A stretch of DNA of 46,130 bases from Gammaproteobacteria bacterium HGW-Gammaproteobacteria-2 (GTDB lineage Bacteria; Pseudomonadota; Gammaproteobacteria; Xanthomonadales; Xanthomonadaceae): the NCBI GenBank assembly GCA_002840015.1, contig PGZE01000004.1, positions 94,801-140,930 of the forward strand, read 5' to 3'. The notes beneath the pieces were generated by a model, which saw only the letters and a program-made list of their open reading frames with translations, was not told where the DNA came from and did not search any database. The stretch's first letter is position 1, and the number at the start of each line of letters is the position of its first letter. The position numbers were made by a program, and so were the translations under genes. Below are positions 1 to 8,272 of the stretch, in pieces.

Positions 1-24
1 CGGATTGGCTTTGATCTTCTTCAT
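1..24 (-). CDS. Antitoxin of a type II toxin-antitoxin pair (N-terminal end only)
   Basis: Only the first eight codons (MKKIKANP) are inside the window; the gene runs off the left edge. It begins 3 nt after the toxin stop codon, and a good ribosome binding site (GAAGGAG, positions 32-38 on the minus strand) lies inside the toxin's last codons, so the two are cotranscribed and probably translationally coupled. Toxin-first order with a helix-turn-helix antitoxin second is usual for the HigB/HigA-like addiction modules this toxin belongs to. The antitoxin identity is inferred from the partner and position, since almost none of the protein is visible. Confidence 0.6.
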
Positions 25-27
25 GAT

Positions 28-351
28 TCACTCCTTCAATGCGCGCACCATCGCAATGGCGCGCTTGATATCACGCGACTGACTCGCCTTGTCGCCACCC
101 GCCAGCAACAGATAGACAACCGCACCGATGCGTGTGAAGTAGACGCGATAGCCAGGACCGACGTGGACCCGCATTTCCGATACGCCCTCACCGACGGCCG
201 CACAATCACCGAAATGACCTGCCATTGCCGACTGCACGCGTTGCGTGATGCGCGCCTTGCCAACACGATCCGTGAGTTTGGACAACCAGCGATCAAATTC
301 GGCGGTTGTCTCGAAGCGGTTAATGCGGCAATTGTATCCGTTTAGATACAA
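28..351 (-). CDS. RelE/HigB-family toxin (probable addiction module killer protein)
   Basis: A 107-residue protein with the profile of the short RelE/ParE-superfamily toxins called 'probable addiction module killer protein'. Family landmarks visible: FDRWLSKL near residues 19-26, the VGEGVSEMRVHVGPGYRVYF stretch in the middle, and LLLAGGDKASQSRDI near residues 81-95. Such toxins are ribosome-dependent mRNA interferases or related growth inhibitors, neutralised by the antitoxin encoded next. The length is complete for the family. The antitoxin gene starts 3 nt downstream. The family call is firm; whether the toxin is active cannot be read from sequence. Positions 352-575, upstream of it, hold no gene I can support. 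Confidence 0.85.
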   Translation of the reverse strand: MYLNGYNCRINRFETTAEFDRWLSKLTDRVGKARITQRVQSAMAGHFGDCAAVGEGVSEMRVHVGPGYRVYFTRIGAVVYLLLAGGDKASQSRDIKRAIAMVRALKE

Positions 352-575
352 CGCGACAAGCGGCTGCGCGCTTCAATCCAGCACCGACGTGCCCGGCAGG
401 AGGAGAATAGGGCGACCACTTTCATCCGCTTCGATGGTGTGGGCCGTACAGCGTCGGTGTGGGCTGCTGCGGAATCCATAGGTACGCTCGTTGGGGAATG
501 TCGTGGTGTTGTGCAACCGGGAATGTGAGCCATTGCTCACTGCGACCGGACGACGGCACTGTCAAAGTATGCGCT

Positions 576-953
576 TCAAATCGAGTACCGTGAGACGTGG
601 TTTTCCGATTGATGAGCAGGTTCGCGGCCTTCGTAATGTTTGGGCCACGTGACTTGCCAGAAGCCGAGCACCACGTGAGCGATGAGCCCGACAAGCAGGA
701 TATCCATCGATGGCGCACTGTCGGAGTCAATCATGTGCCACAACAGCCCGGCCGAATAGCCAACGCCGATAACGTAAATGACTCCGGCCACCCAACGCTC
801 CGCAAGTGTCTTCACGGAACGCAATTGTGTCTTGCACTTCGGGCAGATGAACGGCCACCGCGCAACAATTTTTCGATTCTCGCGAGCTGAACGGCCGCGT
901 GGCCCCCGCCAGCCAAAATGATAACCACACCCAGGGCACGCATCGCGTTTCAC
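576..953 (-). CDS. Zinc-ribbon protein with two membrane helices (second of a tandem pair)
   Basis: A 125-residue protein if the GTG at 953 is the start. The N-terminal cytoplasmic part carries two CxxC knuckles (C6/C9 and C37/C40), the layout of a zinc ribbon. Two hydrophobic segments follow at about residues 55-72 and 84-101, then a hydrophilic tail. The GTG was chosen because it puts the first CxxC near the N-terminus, as in the upstream neighbour, and lies 16 nt after that gene's stop; no strong ribosome binding site supports it, and the frame stays open further upstream. It shares its plan with the neighbour (CPxC, then CPxC followed by xQLRS, then two helices), so the two look like tandem paralogues in one operon. 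Function is not recognised. Confidence 0.6.
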   Translation of the reverse strand: MKRDACPGCGYHFGWRGPRGRSARENRKIVARWPFICPKCKTQLRSVKTLAERWVAGVIYVIGVGYSAGLLWHMIDSDSAPSMDILLVGLIAHVVLGFWQVTWPKHYEGREPAHQSENHVSRYSI

Positions 954-969
954 GCAGGCTGATAAACGT

Positions 970-1320
970 TCAATTGCGCGACTCCGTCCGGATGCGATCC
1001 GGAACCACGACAAAACGGTGCAGCCACAACGCAACCGGCGCGGCAAGCGCCACGGCAACGAATGCTGCGGCCACAAGGCGATGCGGCCATGGCCCAGAAG
1101 ACATGGCACTGACACCGAACAAGATCATGGCGCCGCCTATCAGCAGCAGCCCCACTGTCAGCGACTGCGTATTGCTGCGCAGTTGCACGCCACAATGTGG
1201 ACAATAGCAACGCGGCCACGCAACGCCAAAATGGCACGGTGCCACCACCACGTCATCTCGCCGCAGCGCACGCCATGGCACGAGCCGATGACACGCCGGA
1301 CACGCCAGAGACTGATTCAT
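970..1320 (-). CDS. Zinc-ribbon protein with two membrane helices (first of a tandem pair)
   Basis: A 116-residue protein read from the ATG at 1320, beginning MNQSLACPACHRLVPW. It has paired cysteines C7/C10 and C40/C43 (an additional C38 lies beside the second pair), consistent with a zinc ribbon, then two predicted membrane helices at about residues 53-72 and 82-100 and a short basic C-terminus. A start 13 codons earlier is possible, but the inner ATG places the ribbon at the N-terminus as usual for such proteins. The gene is followed after 16 nt by a paralogue of the same design. No function is recognised. Zinc-ribbon plus helices suggests a membrane-anchored small regulator or a subunit of a larger complex, which is only a guess. 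Confidence 0.6.
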   Translation of the reverse strand: MNQSLACPACHRLVPWRALRRDDVVVAPCHFGVAWPRCYCPHCGVQLRSNTQSLTVGLLLIGGAMILFGVSAMSSGPWPHRLVAAAFVAVALAAPVALWLHRFVVVPDRIRTESRN

Positions 1321-1381
1321 CGCCGCCCCGAAAACCGAGTCAGAGCGGCAGATTACCAAATCGGGATCAGCTGCCCAACCC

Positions 1382-1635
1382 TCACCGAATCATCCGCTCG
1401 CTCACCAGCGAGGTGACCACGCCCGGATCGGCCAGGGTGGAGGTGTCGCCGAGTTGATCGGGCGCATTCTCGGCGATCTTGCGCAGGATGCGGCGCATGA
1501 TCTTGCCCGAGCGGGTCTTGGGCAGGCCCGGCGCCCATTGCAGGTGATCGGGGGTGGCGATCGGGCCGATTTCCTTGCGCACCCAGGCCACCAGCTCCTT
1601 GCGCAGTGCATCGCTGAGGACTTCGCCAATATTGA
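1382..1635 (-). pseudogene. Duplicated 3' fragment of acs (acetyl-CoA synthetase C-terminus)
   Basis: This stretch encodes about 81 residues nearly identical to the C-terminus of the intact AcsA at 2261-4204, including the [15 protein letters not shown] region and the shared ending [11 protein letters not shown]. The two copies align without gaps at an offset of 879 bp (1380-1635 with 2259-2514), with about 23 mismatches by eye, roughly 90% identity. Identity stops abruptly at 1635 and no start codon, promoter or adenylation domain precedes it. It is therefore a remnant of a partial tandem duplication, or of a second acs that was mostly deleted. The frame still lacks internal stops and the mismatches cause few amino-acid changes, so the event is not very old or the copies have exchanged sequence by conversion. 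Confidence 0.9.
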
Positions 1636-1699
1636 CACCTCTCCGGGGGGGGCTATGCTGCACCGGCACGGGAATCCGTGTATTTCGGGAGATAGGTGC

Positions 1700-2212
1700 A
1701 TGTATTTCTTGACAGGACGGGTTCGAATGATTGCTGCTGCTTGCGCCTTGGCTTGCGCCTTGGCTTGCGTCGGCACCGCTGGTGCGGCCAGTTGCAATGT
1801 TACCTGTGACGATGGTTCGTCGTGTTCGATCGCTGAAGGGAAAAACAAAGTCCAACGCATCGATCCGGGACTCGGCCCCCTGGCATCCCTCGTCTACTCC
1901 TCGGTGTCGAGGCCGAGCGAGCACAGTCGCATCGAAACCACGCTCGACTTGATCGAGGAAGCCGAATCGATCCGCCAGCGCTGGCCGCAGCACAACGTAA
2001 CTCCGGAAATGGCGCAGGCGTTTGTCGGGCTTGAGCAGGCGTTGGCACAAGGCGACGCCACATCGCTGCGCGCCGCGTTGACAGCGGTGCAAGACACGGC
2101 TAAGCGCTCAGGAGATACAACTATCGCACGCGAGTTTGGAACTCTTGGCGTCAGTTGCGGTTGCGGTGACGGTGGTGGCGGACAGCAGGCCAACTGTCGA
2201 TTCACCTTCTGA
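1700..2212 (+). CDS. Small exported protein of unknown function
   Basis: A 170-residue protein from ATG 1700, preceded by GGGAGATAGG. A second in-frame ATG at 1727 ([16 protein letters not shown]) gives a more compact signal peptide and is an equally possible start. The signal peptide is followed by a cysteine-containing mature N-terminus ([13 protein letters not shown]), a helical middle with no cysteines, and a C-terminal CGCGDGGGG segment ending NCRFTF. No perfect lipobox precedes the cysteines, so a soluble periplasmic or secreted, disulfide-bonded protein is more likely than a lipoprotein. It lies on the opposite strand between the duplicated acs fragment and the intact acs, so it may have been captured in that rearrangement. 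I do not recognise a family. Confidence 0.75.
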   Translation: MYFLTGRVRMIAAACALACALACVGTAGAASCNVTCDDGSSCSIAEGKNKVQRIDPGLGPLASLVYSSVSRPSEHSRIETTLDLIEEAESIRQRWPQHNVTPEMAQAFVGLEQALAQGDATSLRAALTAVQDTAKRSGDTTIAREFGTLGVSCGCGDGGGGQQANCRFTF

Positions 2213-2260
2213 TGTTCGCAATGGTCGCTAGTCGCACCGGCCAGCGACCATGGCGCTGCC

Positions 2261-4204
2261 TCACCGAATCATCCGCTCACTCACCAACGAGGTGACCACG
2301 CCCGGATCGGCCAGGGTGGAGGTATCGCCGAGCTGGTCGGGGACGTTTTCGGCGATCTTGCGCAGGATGCGGCGCATGATCTTGCCCGAGCGGGTCTTGG
2401 GCAGGCTGGGTGCCCATTGCAGGTGATCGGGGGTGGCAATCGGGCCGATTTCCTTGCGTACCCAGGCCACCAGTTCCTTGCGCAGTTCATCGCTGGGAGT
2501 TTCGCCGGCATTGAGGGTGACGTAGGCGTAGATGCCCTGACCCTTGATGTCGTGTGGGCAACCCACCACCGCGGCTTCGGCCACCTTCGCATGCGCCACC
2601 AATGCGCTCTCCACTTCGGCGGTGCCGATACGGTGGCCGGAGACGTTGATCACGTCATCGACGCGACCGGTGATCCAGTAATAGCCGTCGGCATCGCGGC
2701 GGCAGCCATCGCCGGTGAAATACATGCCCGGATAGGTGCGGAAGTAGGTATCGATGAAGCGTTGGTGATCGCCGTAGACGGTGCGCATCTGGCCCGGCCA
2801 GGAATCGAGTAGCACCAGATTGCCCTCGGCCTCGCCTTCAAGAATCACCCCGTTGGTATCCACCAGCGCCGGTTGCACGCCGAAAAACGGCACCGTCGCC
2901 GAACCCGGCTTTTGCGGAATGGCGGCAGGCAACGGCGAAATGAGAATGCCGCCGGTTTCGGTTTGCCACCAGGTATCGACGATCGGGACACGCGCGTCAC
3001 CCACCACTTCGTGATACCAGCGCCAGGCTTCCGGGTTGATCGGCTCGCCGACCGTGCCGAGCAGGCGAATCGATTGCCGCGAAGTGGCTTTGACCGGCGC
3101 CTCGCCCTCGCGCATCAATGCCCGGATCGCGGTTGGCGCGGTGTAGAAAATGCTGACCTGGTGCTTGTCCACCACCTGCCAGAACCGCGAAAAATCGGGG
3201 TAGTTCGGCACGCCTTCGAACATCAGCGAAGTAGCGCCATTGGCCAGCGGCCCGTAGACGATGTAGCTGTGGCCGGTCACCCAACCGACATCGGCCGAGC
3301 ACCAGAACACATCATCTTCCTTCAGATCGAAAACGCATTCGTGGGTGTAGCTCACATACACCAGATAACCACCGGTGGTGTGCAGCACGCCCTTGGGCTT
3401 GCCGGTGGAGCCGGAGGTGTAGAGGATGAACAGCGGGTCTTCCGCATTCATCCGTTCGGGTTCGCAGGTTTCCGGTTGGCTATCCACTACCGCGTCGTAC
3501 CAGCGATCACGCGGCATCTGCATCGCCACCGCGCCGCCAGTGCGGCGCACCACCAGCACCGTTTCCACGCAGGTTGCGCCGGGGCGCTTGAGCGCTTCAT
3601 CGACATTGGCCTTGAGCGGTGTGCTCTTGCCGCCGCGCATGCCCTCGTCGGCGGTAATCACCAGCTTGGTTTCACAATCGGCGATGCGGCCGGCGAGTGC
3701 GTCGGGGGAAAAGCCGCCGAACACCACCGAATGTACGGCGCCAACGCGGGCACAGGCCAGCATCGCGATTGCAGCCTCGGGAATCATCGGCAAATAAAGG
3801 GTTACGCGATCGCCTTTGCCGACACCGAGATTGCGCAGCGCATTGGCCAGTTGGCACACTTTGGCGTGCAACTCGCGATAGCTGATACGCAGTGATTTTG
3901 CAGGGTCGTCGCTTTCCCAGATCAGCGCGGTCTTGTCGCCACGGCGGGCAAGTTGGCGATCCAGGCAATTGACCGAGACATTGAGTTCGCCATCGGCAAA
4001 CCAGCGGATGCGAAAATCATCGACATTGAACGACACATCGCGCACGACGGTGGGTTTGCGCATCCAGTCCAGACGCTCCGCCACCTTGCCCCAGAACGCG
4101 TCGGGATCACGCACCGACGACGCGTAGTTGCGGCGATAATCCTCGGCCTTGATGGCGGCTTGCCCGACAAATGCATCGGCAGCGGGATAAATCGACTGGC
4201 TCAT
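2261..4204 (-). CDS. acs: Acetyl-CoA synthetase (acetate--CoA ligase, AMP-forming)
   Basis: A full-length, 647-residue member of the ANL adenylate-forming enzymes; it activates acetate to acetyl-AMP and then acetyl-CoA in the cytoplasm. Visible motifs: the phosphate-binding loop [12 protein letters not shown] from about residue 262, [28 protein letters not shown], the hinge [20 protein letters not shown], and the C-terminal TRSGKIMRR whose lysine (about residue 608) matches the acetylation-controlled catalytic lysine of the family. ATG 4204 is preferred over the adjoining GTG 4207 because GAGGAGGAG sits just upstream. It is transcribed divergently from a porin/symporter operon, which fits acetate scavenging. 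Its last 250 bp are duplicated at 1382-1635. Confidence 0.97.
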   Translation of the reverse strand: MSQSIYPAADAFVGQAAIKAEDYRRNYASSVRDPDAFWGKVAERLDWMRKPTVVRDVSFNVDDFRIRWFADGELNVSVNCLDRQLARRGDKTALIWESDDPAKSLRISYRELHAKVCQLANALRNLGVGKGDRVTLYLPMIPEAAIAMLACARVGAVHSVVFGGFSPDALAGRIADCETKLVITADEGMRGGKSTPLKANVDEALKRPGATCVETVLVVRRTGGAVAMQMPRDRWYDAVVDSQPETCEPERMNAEDPLFILYTSGSTGKPKGVLHTTGGYLVYVSYTHECVFDLKEDDVFWCSADVGWVTGHSYIVYGPLANGATSLMFEGVPNYPDFSRFWQVVDKHQVSIFYTAPTAIRALMREGEAPVKATSRQSIRLLGTVGEPINPEAWRWYHEVVGDARVPIVDTWWQTETGGILISPLPAAIPQKPGSATVPFFGVQPALVDTNGVILEGEAEGNLVLLDSWPGQMRTVYGDHQRFIDTYFRTYPGMYFTGDGCRRDADGYYWITGRVDDVINVSGHRIGTAEVESALVAHAKVAEAAVVGCPHDIKGQGIYAYVTLNAGETPSDELRKELVAWVRKEIGPIATPDHLQWAPSLPKTRSGKIMRRILRKIAENVPDQLGDTSTLADPGVVTSLVSERMIR

Positions 4205-4271
4205 CACTCCTCCTCGGCCTTGCGGCGCACTATCCAGAGTCTATTGTTGCCGGCTTCGCGACAAATCGCAT

Positions 4272-4285
4272 TAGACCATGGTCTA
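4272..4285. promoter_or_regulatory. Perfect 14-bp palindrome TAGACCATGGTCTA, candidate operator
   Basis: The sequence TAGACCATGGTCTA lies in the 191-bp divergent region between acs and the porin/symporter operon. Its centre is about 74 bp upstream of the acs ATG and about 118 bp upstream of the porin ATG. A TATAAAT overlaps its right end on the plus strand, and on the minus strand AATAGA (4245-4240) could be a -10 for acs, which would put the palindrome near -45. Acetate genes of this type are activated in other gammaproteobacteria by LuxR-type response regulators (CrbR/ErdR/AgmR group); assigning this site to such a regulator is inference. Confidence 0.5.
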
Positions 4286-4395
4286 TAAATACGCCGACTA
4301 CGACCAAAGGTGAATAGCCCCGCTCGAAATCCGTACCCACACTCCACCCGAATCGTCGATCCGTTCGACGGTCGTTCTCATGGGAGGGGAAACTG

Positions 4396-5796
4396 ATGAG
4401 CACACGAGCAGCAAATCATTGGCGGGTTGGCGCCTTGGCGCTGGCGATCATGGTGGCATTGCCGGGGACCGCGCTGGCACAGACCGACAAGGAACGTGAA
4501 CTGGAGGCGCGGGTCGCGCAACTGGAACACATGGTGCAGCAATTGCTTCAGAACCAGCAGGCGGGGCAGGCCGCGAGCGAGCAGCAGATCGCGCAGCAGG
4601 TGTCCGAACAGGTCGCCGCCAAGGTGGCCGAAGTCGTCGCCAATCCCGATGCCATGCATGCCGGTGGAAACATGATCCAGCGTAATCGGATCACCATGAA
4701 GGCTAATCCGAACACCGACTTCAGCTATGGCGGCTTCATCAAGTTCGATACGCTGCTGACCGACACCAGTGACGGCCAAATTGCGGAAAACTCCGCCGGC
4801 CGCCTGTTCTTCGTGCCGGGCACCATTCCGGTGGGTACCAGCGAGGTCAACACCAAACCGACTCTGGACGTGCATTCGCAGTTCTCGCGGTTCTGGTTGG
4901 GCACCGACACCACCCTCGATACCGGCGACAAGATCCGCAGCTACTTCGAGGCCGACCTGTTTGGCACCGCATTGGGCAACGAGAACAACACCAACACCTT
5001 CGGCCTCAGCATCCGTCACGCGTACGTGGCATGGAACAAGTGGCTGGCCGGCCAGACCTGGTCGAACTTCCAGGATACCGCCGCCCTGCCCGACACCGTC
5101 GACTTCCTGGGTGTCTCCGCAGGTACCGTCTTCGTACGGCAAAGCCAGTTGCGTTACACCAACGGCGCATTTTCGGTGTCGCTGGAAAACCCGCGTACGG
5201 TCGCGACCCCATTCGGCACCAGTGGCCGAATCAGCTCCAACAGCGGTCAACTGCCGGACATGACCGCGCGCTATGTGTACAAGGCCGACTGGGGCCACCT
5301 GTCGTTTGCCGGTTTGTTGCGGCAACTGGCGGTTGAAGAGCCGGCAACAGGGATCGATGACCGCACCTTTGGCGGCGGCGTCAGTTTCTCGGGCCGTTAT
5401 AACCTTGGCAGTAACGACGACCTGCGCTTCATGGCCAATTACGGTGAAGGCATCAGTCGCTATGTTGGTTTCTCGATCAACAGCGATGTCAATGTCGATG
5501 CAGCCAACAAGCTCGACACCATCGGCATGTTCTCCGGCTACGCCGCGTGGCATCACATGTTCAACAAAACCCTGCGCGGCAATCTCTACGGGGCCTATGC
5601 CCGCTTCGACAACGACACCTCGCTGTCCAGTGCCAACGTCACCAAGAGTGTCAGCAGCCTGCATGCCAATCTGATCTGGACGGTACTGCCGATGCTCGAT
5701 GTCGGTGCCGAGGCGATGTGGGCAACACGCGAAATCGAAACCGGCAACAACGGTGACCTGACGCGCCTGCAGTTCCACGTCAAATACTCGTTCTGA
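4396..5796 (+). CDS. DcaP-like outer-membrane porin
   Basis: A 466-residue precursor with a clear signal peptide (cleavage after about ALAQ, residues 26-29) and a ribosome binding site GGGAGGGG before the ATG. The mature N-terminus is a coiled coil rich in Gln, Glu and Ala (about residues 30-75), followed by a beta-barrel beginning at FSYGGFIKFDTL and ending in KYSF with a terminal aromatic residue, the usual Omp assembly signal. The coiled coil plus barrel is the layout of DcaP-type trimeric porins, which pass small carboxylates and similar anions. Being the first gene of an operon with a Na+/solute symporter and divergent to acs, it probably carries the same organic acid across the outer membrane. 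The substrate is inferred from context. Confidence 0.8.
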   Translation: MSTRAANHWRVGALALAIMVALPGTALAQTDKERELEARVAQLEHMVQQLLQNQQAGQAASEQQIAQQVSEQVAAKVAEVVANPDAMHAGGNMIQRNRITMKANPNTDFSYGGFIKFDTLLTDTSDGQIAENSAGRLFFVPGTIPVGTSEVNTKPTLDVHSQFSRFWLGTDTTLDTGDKIRSYFEADLFGTALGNENNTNTFGLSIRHAYVAWNKWLAGQTWSNFQDTAALPDTVDFLGVSAGTVFVRQSQLRYTNGAFSVSLENPRTVATPFGTSGRISSNSGQLPDMTARYVYKADWGHLSFAGLLRQLAVEEPATGIDDRTFGGGVSFSGRYNLGSNDDLRFMANYGEGISRYVGFSINSDVNVDAANKLDTIGMFSGYAAWHHMFNKTLRGNLYGAYARFDNDTSLSSANVTKSVSSLHANLIWTVLPMLDVGAEAMWATREIETGNNGDLTRLQFHVKYSF

Positions 5797-5807
5797 GGAG
5801 AGACATC

Positions 5808-6071
5808 ATGCCCAACATGCCACCGCGGGCGGCCGAATACTGGCGCGCCAATCTGAAACTGATGGCGAGTCTGCTCGCCATCTGGTTCATCGTTTCGTTT
5901 GGCGCCGGCATCGTATTTGCCGACGCGCTCAACTCGATTCAATTCTTCGGCTTCAAGCTCGGCTTCTTCTTTGCCCAGCAGGGCTCCATCTACGTGTTCG
6001 TCGCGCTGATTTTCTACTACGCGTGGCGGATGAATCGTCTCGAGCGCGAGCTCGACGTACACGAGGACTGA
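5808..6071 (+). CDS. DUF4212 protein, small subunit of a sodium/solute symporter
   Basis: An 87-residue membrane protein with two predicted helices (about residues 20-42 and 47-72). The arrangement and the NLKLMASLLAIWFIVSFGAGI-like first helix, ending in a charged tail, are typical of the DUF4212 / 'sodium/substrate symporter small subunit' family. Members are always encoded just before a solute:sodium symporter of the VC_2705 type, as here, where the large subunit begins 3 nt after the stop codon. It starts 11 nt after the porin and has GAGGAGAG upstream. The small subunit probably assists assembly or transport; its exact role is not known to me. Confidence 0.9.
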   Translation: MPNMPPRAAEYWRANLKLMASLLAIWFIVSFGAGIVFADALNSIQFFGFKLGFFFAQQGSIYVFVALIFYYAWRMNRLERELDVHED

Positions 6072-6074
6072 ATC

Positions 6075-7790
6075 ATGTCTGTTCAAGCATGGACCTATCT
6101 CATCGTTGGTCTGTCCTTTGCGCTCTACATCGGCATTGCGTTCTGGGCAAGGGTTTCAAGCACCAAAGAGTTCTATGTTGCTGGCGGTGGTGTGCATCCG
6201 ATCGCCAATGGCATGGCCACGGCTGCCGACTGGATGAGCGCCGCATCGTTCATCTCGATGGCCGGCCTGATCTCGTTCATGGGTTACGACGGCGCGGTGT
6301 ACCTGATGGGCTGGACCGGCGGTTACGTGCTGTTGGCGCTGTTGCTGGCACCGTACTTGCGCAAGTTCGGCAAGTTCACCGTGCCCGACTTCATCGGCGA
6401 TCGCTATTACTCCGACACCGCGCGAATGGTGGCGGTGGTGTGCGCGATCTTCGTGTCGTTCACTTATGTGGCCGGGCAGATGCGCGGTGTCGGCATCGTG
6501 TTCAGCCGCTTCCTCGAAGTGGACATCACCACCGGTGTGATTATCGGTATGGCGCTGGTGTTTTTCTACGCGGTGCTCGGCGGCATGAAGGGCATCACCT
6601 ACACCCAGGTTGCACAGTATTGCGTGCTGATCTTTGCCTATATGGTGCCAGCCATCTTCATCTCGATCATGCTCACCGGCCACACCATTCCGCAGTTCGG
6701 TTTTGGTGGCCAGCTCAGCGATGGCTCGGGTACTTACCTGCTCGACAAACTCGATGGCCTGAACACGGCGCTGGGGTTTGACGCCTATACCAGTGGCAGC
6801 AAATCCACCATCGATGTTTTCGCCATCACCCTGGCGCTGATGGTCGGCACCGCCGGCTTGCCGCACGTGATCGTGCGCTTTTTCACGGTACCCAAAGTGC
6901 GCGATGCACGTCGTTCTGCCGGCTGGGCGCTGCTGTTCATCGCGATCCTGTACACCACGGCTCCTGCGGTGGCCAGCTTTGCCCGCGTCAACATGATTAC
7001 CACCATCAACGGCGTGGAAGGCCAAGGCACACCGCGCGCCGAAGCACCCGGCTGGATCAGCAACTGGAAAAAAACCGGCCTGATCAAGTGGGAGGACAAG
7101 AACGGCGATAACCGCATGTTCTACGCCAAGGACGATCGCAATGAAATGACGATTGACCGCGACATCATGGTGCTGGCCAATCCGGAAATTGCCAACCTGC
7201 CCAACTGGGTGATTGGCTTGATTGCAGCCGGTGGGCTGGCGGCGGCCTTGAGTACGGCGGCAGGCCTGTTGCTGGTCATCTCGTCATCGATCTCGCACGA
7301 TCTACTCAAAAAGGTAGTGATGCCCAACATCACCGAGAAGCAGGAATTGCTCTACGCACGACTAGCCGCAGGTGTTGCGGTGTGCATTGCCGGCTTGCTG
7401 GGTATCTATCCACCGGGTTTTGTGGCGCAGGTGGTGGCATTTGCGTTCGGTTTGGCCGCTGCCTCGTTCTTCCCGGCGATCGTGCTCGGCATCTTCAACA
7501 AGCGCACCAACACCGCAGGCGCCATTACCGGTATGGCGGCCGGCTTGGTATTCACCGCCGGCTACATCATCTACTTCAAGTTCATGGCACCGGAGTTGAA
7601 TGTACCGGCCAATTGGTTGTTCGGTATTTCACCCGAGGGTATCGGTTCGATCGGGATGCTGATCAACTTCGTGCTCACCCTTGCAGTATCGCGTGTCACT
7701 GCACCGCCGCCGGAGCATATTCAGCATCTGGTGGAAAACATCCGCGTGCCGCGTGGTGCTGGTGCCGCCAGCCATATCGCGCAGCACTGA
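6075..7790 (+). CDS. Sodium/solute symporter, large subunit (VC_2705 family, ActP-like)
   Basis: A 571-residue polytopic inner-membrane protein of the solute:sodium symporter family. Landmarks: FYVAGGGVHPIANGMATAADWMSAASF near the N-terminus, the LGGMKGITYTQVAQY region, GTAGLPHVIVRFF, and AAGGLAAALSTAAGLLLVIS. An extra hydrophilic segment (roughly residues 318-360, with WEDKNGDNRMFYAKDD) separates it from classical ActP and matches the VC_2705-type large subunit that pairs with DUF4212 proteins. Its likely job is Na+-driven uptake of acetate or a similar short acid, supplying Acs encoded divergently. The gene order porin, small subunit, large subunit with gaps of 11 and 3 nt makes a tight operon, closed by a terminator at 7854-7885. 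Confidence 0.92.
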   Translation: MSVQAWTYLIVGLSFALYIGIAFWARVSSTKEFYVAGGGVHPIANGMATAADWMSAASFISMAGLISFMGYDGAVYLMGWTGGYVLLALLLAPYLRKFGKFTVPDFIGDRYYSDTARMVAVVCAIFVSFTYVAGQMRGVGIVFSRFLEVDITTGVIIGMALVFFYAVLGGMKGITYTQVAQYCVLIFAYMVPAIFISIMLTGHTIPQFGFGGQLSDGSGTYLLDKLDGLNTALGFDAYTSGSKSTIDVFAITLALMVGTAGLPHVIVRFFTVPKVRDARRSAGWALLFIAILYTTAPAVASFARVNMITTINGVEGQGTPRAEAPGWISNWKKTGLIKWEDKNGDNRMFYAKDDRNEMTIDRDIMVLANPEIANLPNWVIGLIAAGGLAAALSTAAGLLLVISSSISHDLLKKVVMPNITEKQELLYARLAAGVAVCIAGLLGIYPPGFVAQVVAFAFGLAAASFFPAIVLGIFNKRTNTAGAITGMAAGLVFTAGYIIYFKFMAPELNVPANWLFGISPEGIGSIGMLINFVLTLAVSRVTAPPPEHIQHLVENIRVPRGAGAASHIAQH

Positions 7791-7807
7791 GCAACTCCGT
7801 TGGTTTG

Positions 7808-7835
7808 ACACGATCAGCAAGGACGCTGATCGTGT
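7808..7835. other. Perfect 11-bp hairpin after the symporter gene
   Basis: ACACGATCAGC (7808-7818) and GCTGATCGTGT (7825-7835) form an uninterrupted 11-bp stem with a 6-nt loop, 17 nt after the symporter stop. There is no T-run directly behind it; a second hairpin with a T-run follows at 7854, so this one may protect the 3' end or slow polymerase. Confidence 0.6.
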
Positions 7836-7853
7836 GATCCGCACTCTCCCCTT

Positions 7854-7885
7854 GGGGCGCCGCGATACCGGTGCCCCTTTTTTTT
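7854..7885 (+). terminator. Rho-independent terminator of the porin/symporter operon
   Basis: GGGGCGCC (7854-7861) pairs with GGTGCCCC (7870-7877) over 8 bp including one G-T pair, with an 8-nt loop, and is followed directly by eight T residues (7878-7885). It ends the plus-strand operon before the convergent EF-hand gene. Confidence 0.85.
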
Positions 7886-7897
7886 GCCCGGCGCGGG

Positions 7898-8269
7898 TCA
7901 ACGGGGCGGTGCAAGCAGCTCGGTTCTGTCAAGATAACCATTGTGATCGCTGTCCTGACGATAAAAGACATCGGCCAGATTGGCGAGATGGCGTTGCAGA
8001 GTCAACGCGGGTAAACCTGATCGTGGCCATTCGTCGCCGCTGATTCGGCCATCGCTGTTGCGGTCCATTTGCGCAAAGCCGCGCGAGAGATAGGTCTGGT
8101 ACTCCGCTAACGACACCCGGCCATCGCCATCGCCATCGTAGCGCGCGATGTAGTCAGCCGCCGTGGGTGAACCGGCCACAGCAAGTGGTGCCCACAGGCA
8201 GATGACAAAGCAAGTGCGACGGATCGTGCTCCGGTGAGGTTGCCTGCGCCCACCAATCAGGCGTTGCAT
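7898..8269 (-). CDS. Exported or membrane-anchored three-EF-hand calcium-binding protein
   Basis: A 123-residue protein with three canonical EF-hand loops: D45-x-D47-x-D49 to E56, D69-x-N71-x-D73 to E80, and D106-x-D108-x-N110 to E117, each with the central Gly and the hydrophobic residue at position 8. A basic N-terminus followed by a hydrophobic segment (about residues 18-33, ending AVAGS) suggests a signal peptide, hence a periplasmic location. The start lies only 3 nt after the desaturase stop, so the two are cotranscribed and perhaps coupled; no separate promoter is evident. An odd number of loops is common in bacterial calmodulin-like proteins. Its partner is unknown; cotranscription with a lipid desaturase is suggestive only. 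Confidence 0.8.
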   Translation of the reverse strand: MQRLIGGRRQPHRSTIRRTCFVICLWAPLAVAGSPTAADYIARYDGDGDGRVSLAEYQTYLSRGFAQMDRNSDGRISGDEWPRSGLPALTLQRHLANLADVFYRQDSDHNGYLDRTELLAPPR

Positions 8270-8272
8270 CCG

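Noticed and set aside
2873..3895. Long plus-strand open frame antisense to acs
   Set aside because: It lies entirely within acs, in a high-GC genome where antisense frames stay open by codon bias; its translation has no recognisable domain and no ribosome binding site was seen.
4378..5778. 466-codon minus-strand open frame antisense to the porin
   Set aside because: It mirrors the porin gene almost exactly. The porin strand gives a signal peptide, coiled coil and barrel ending in Phe, so the antisense frame is a shadow.
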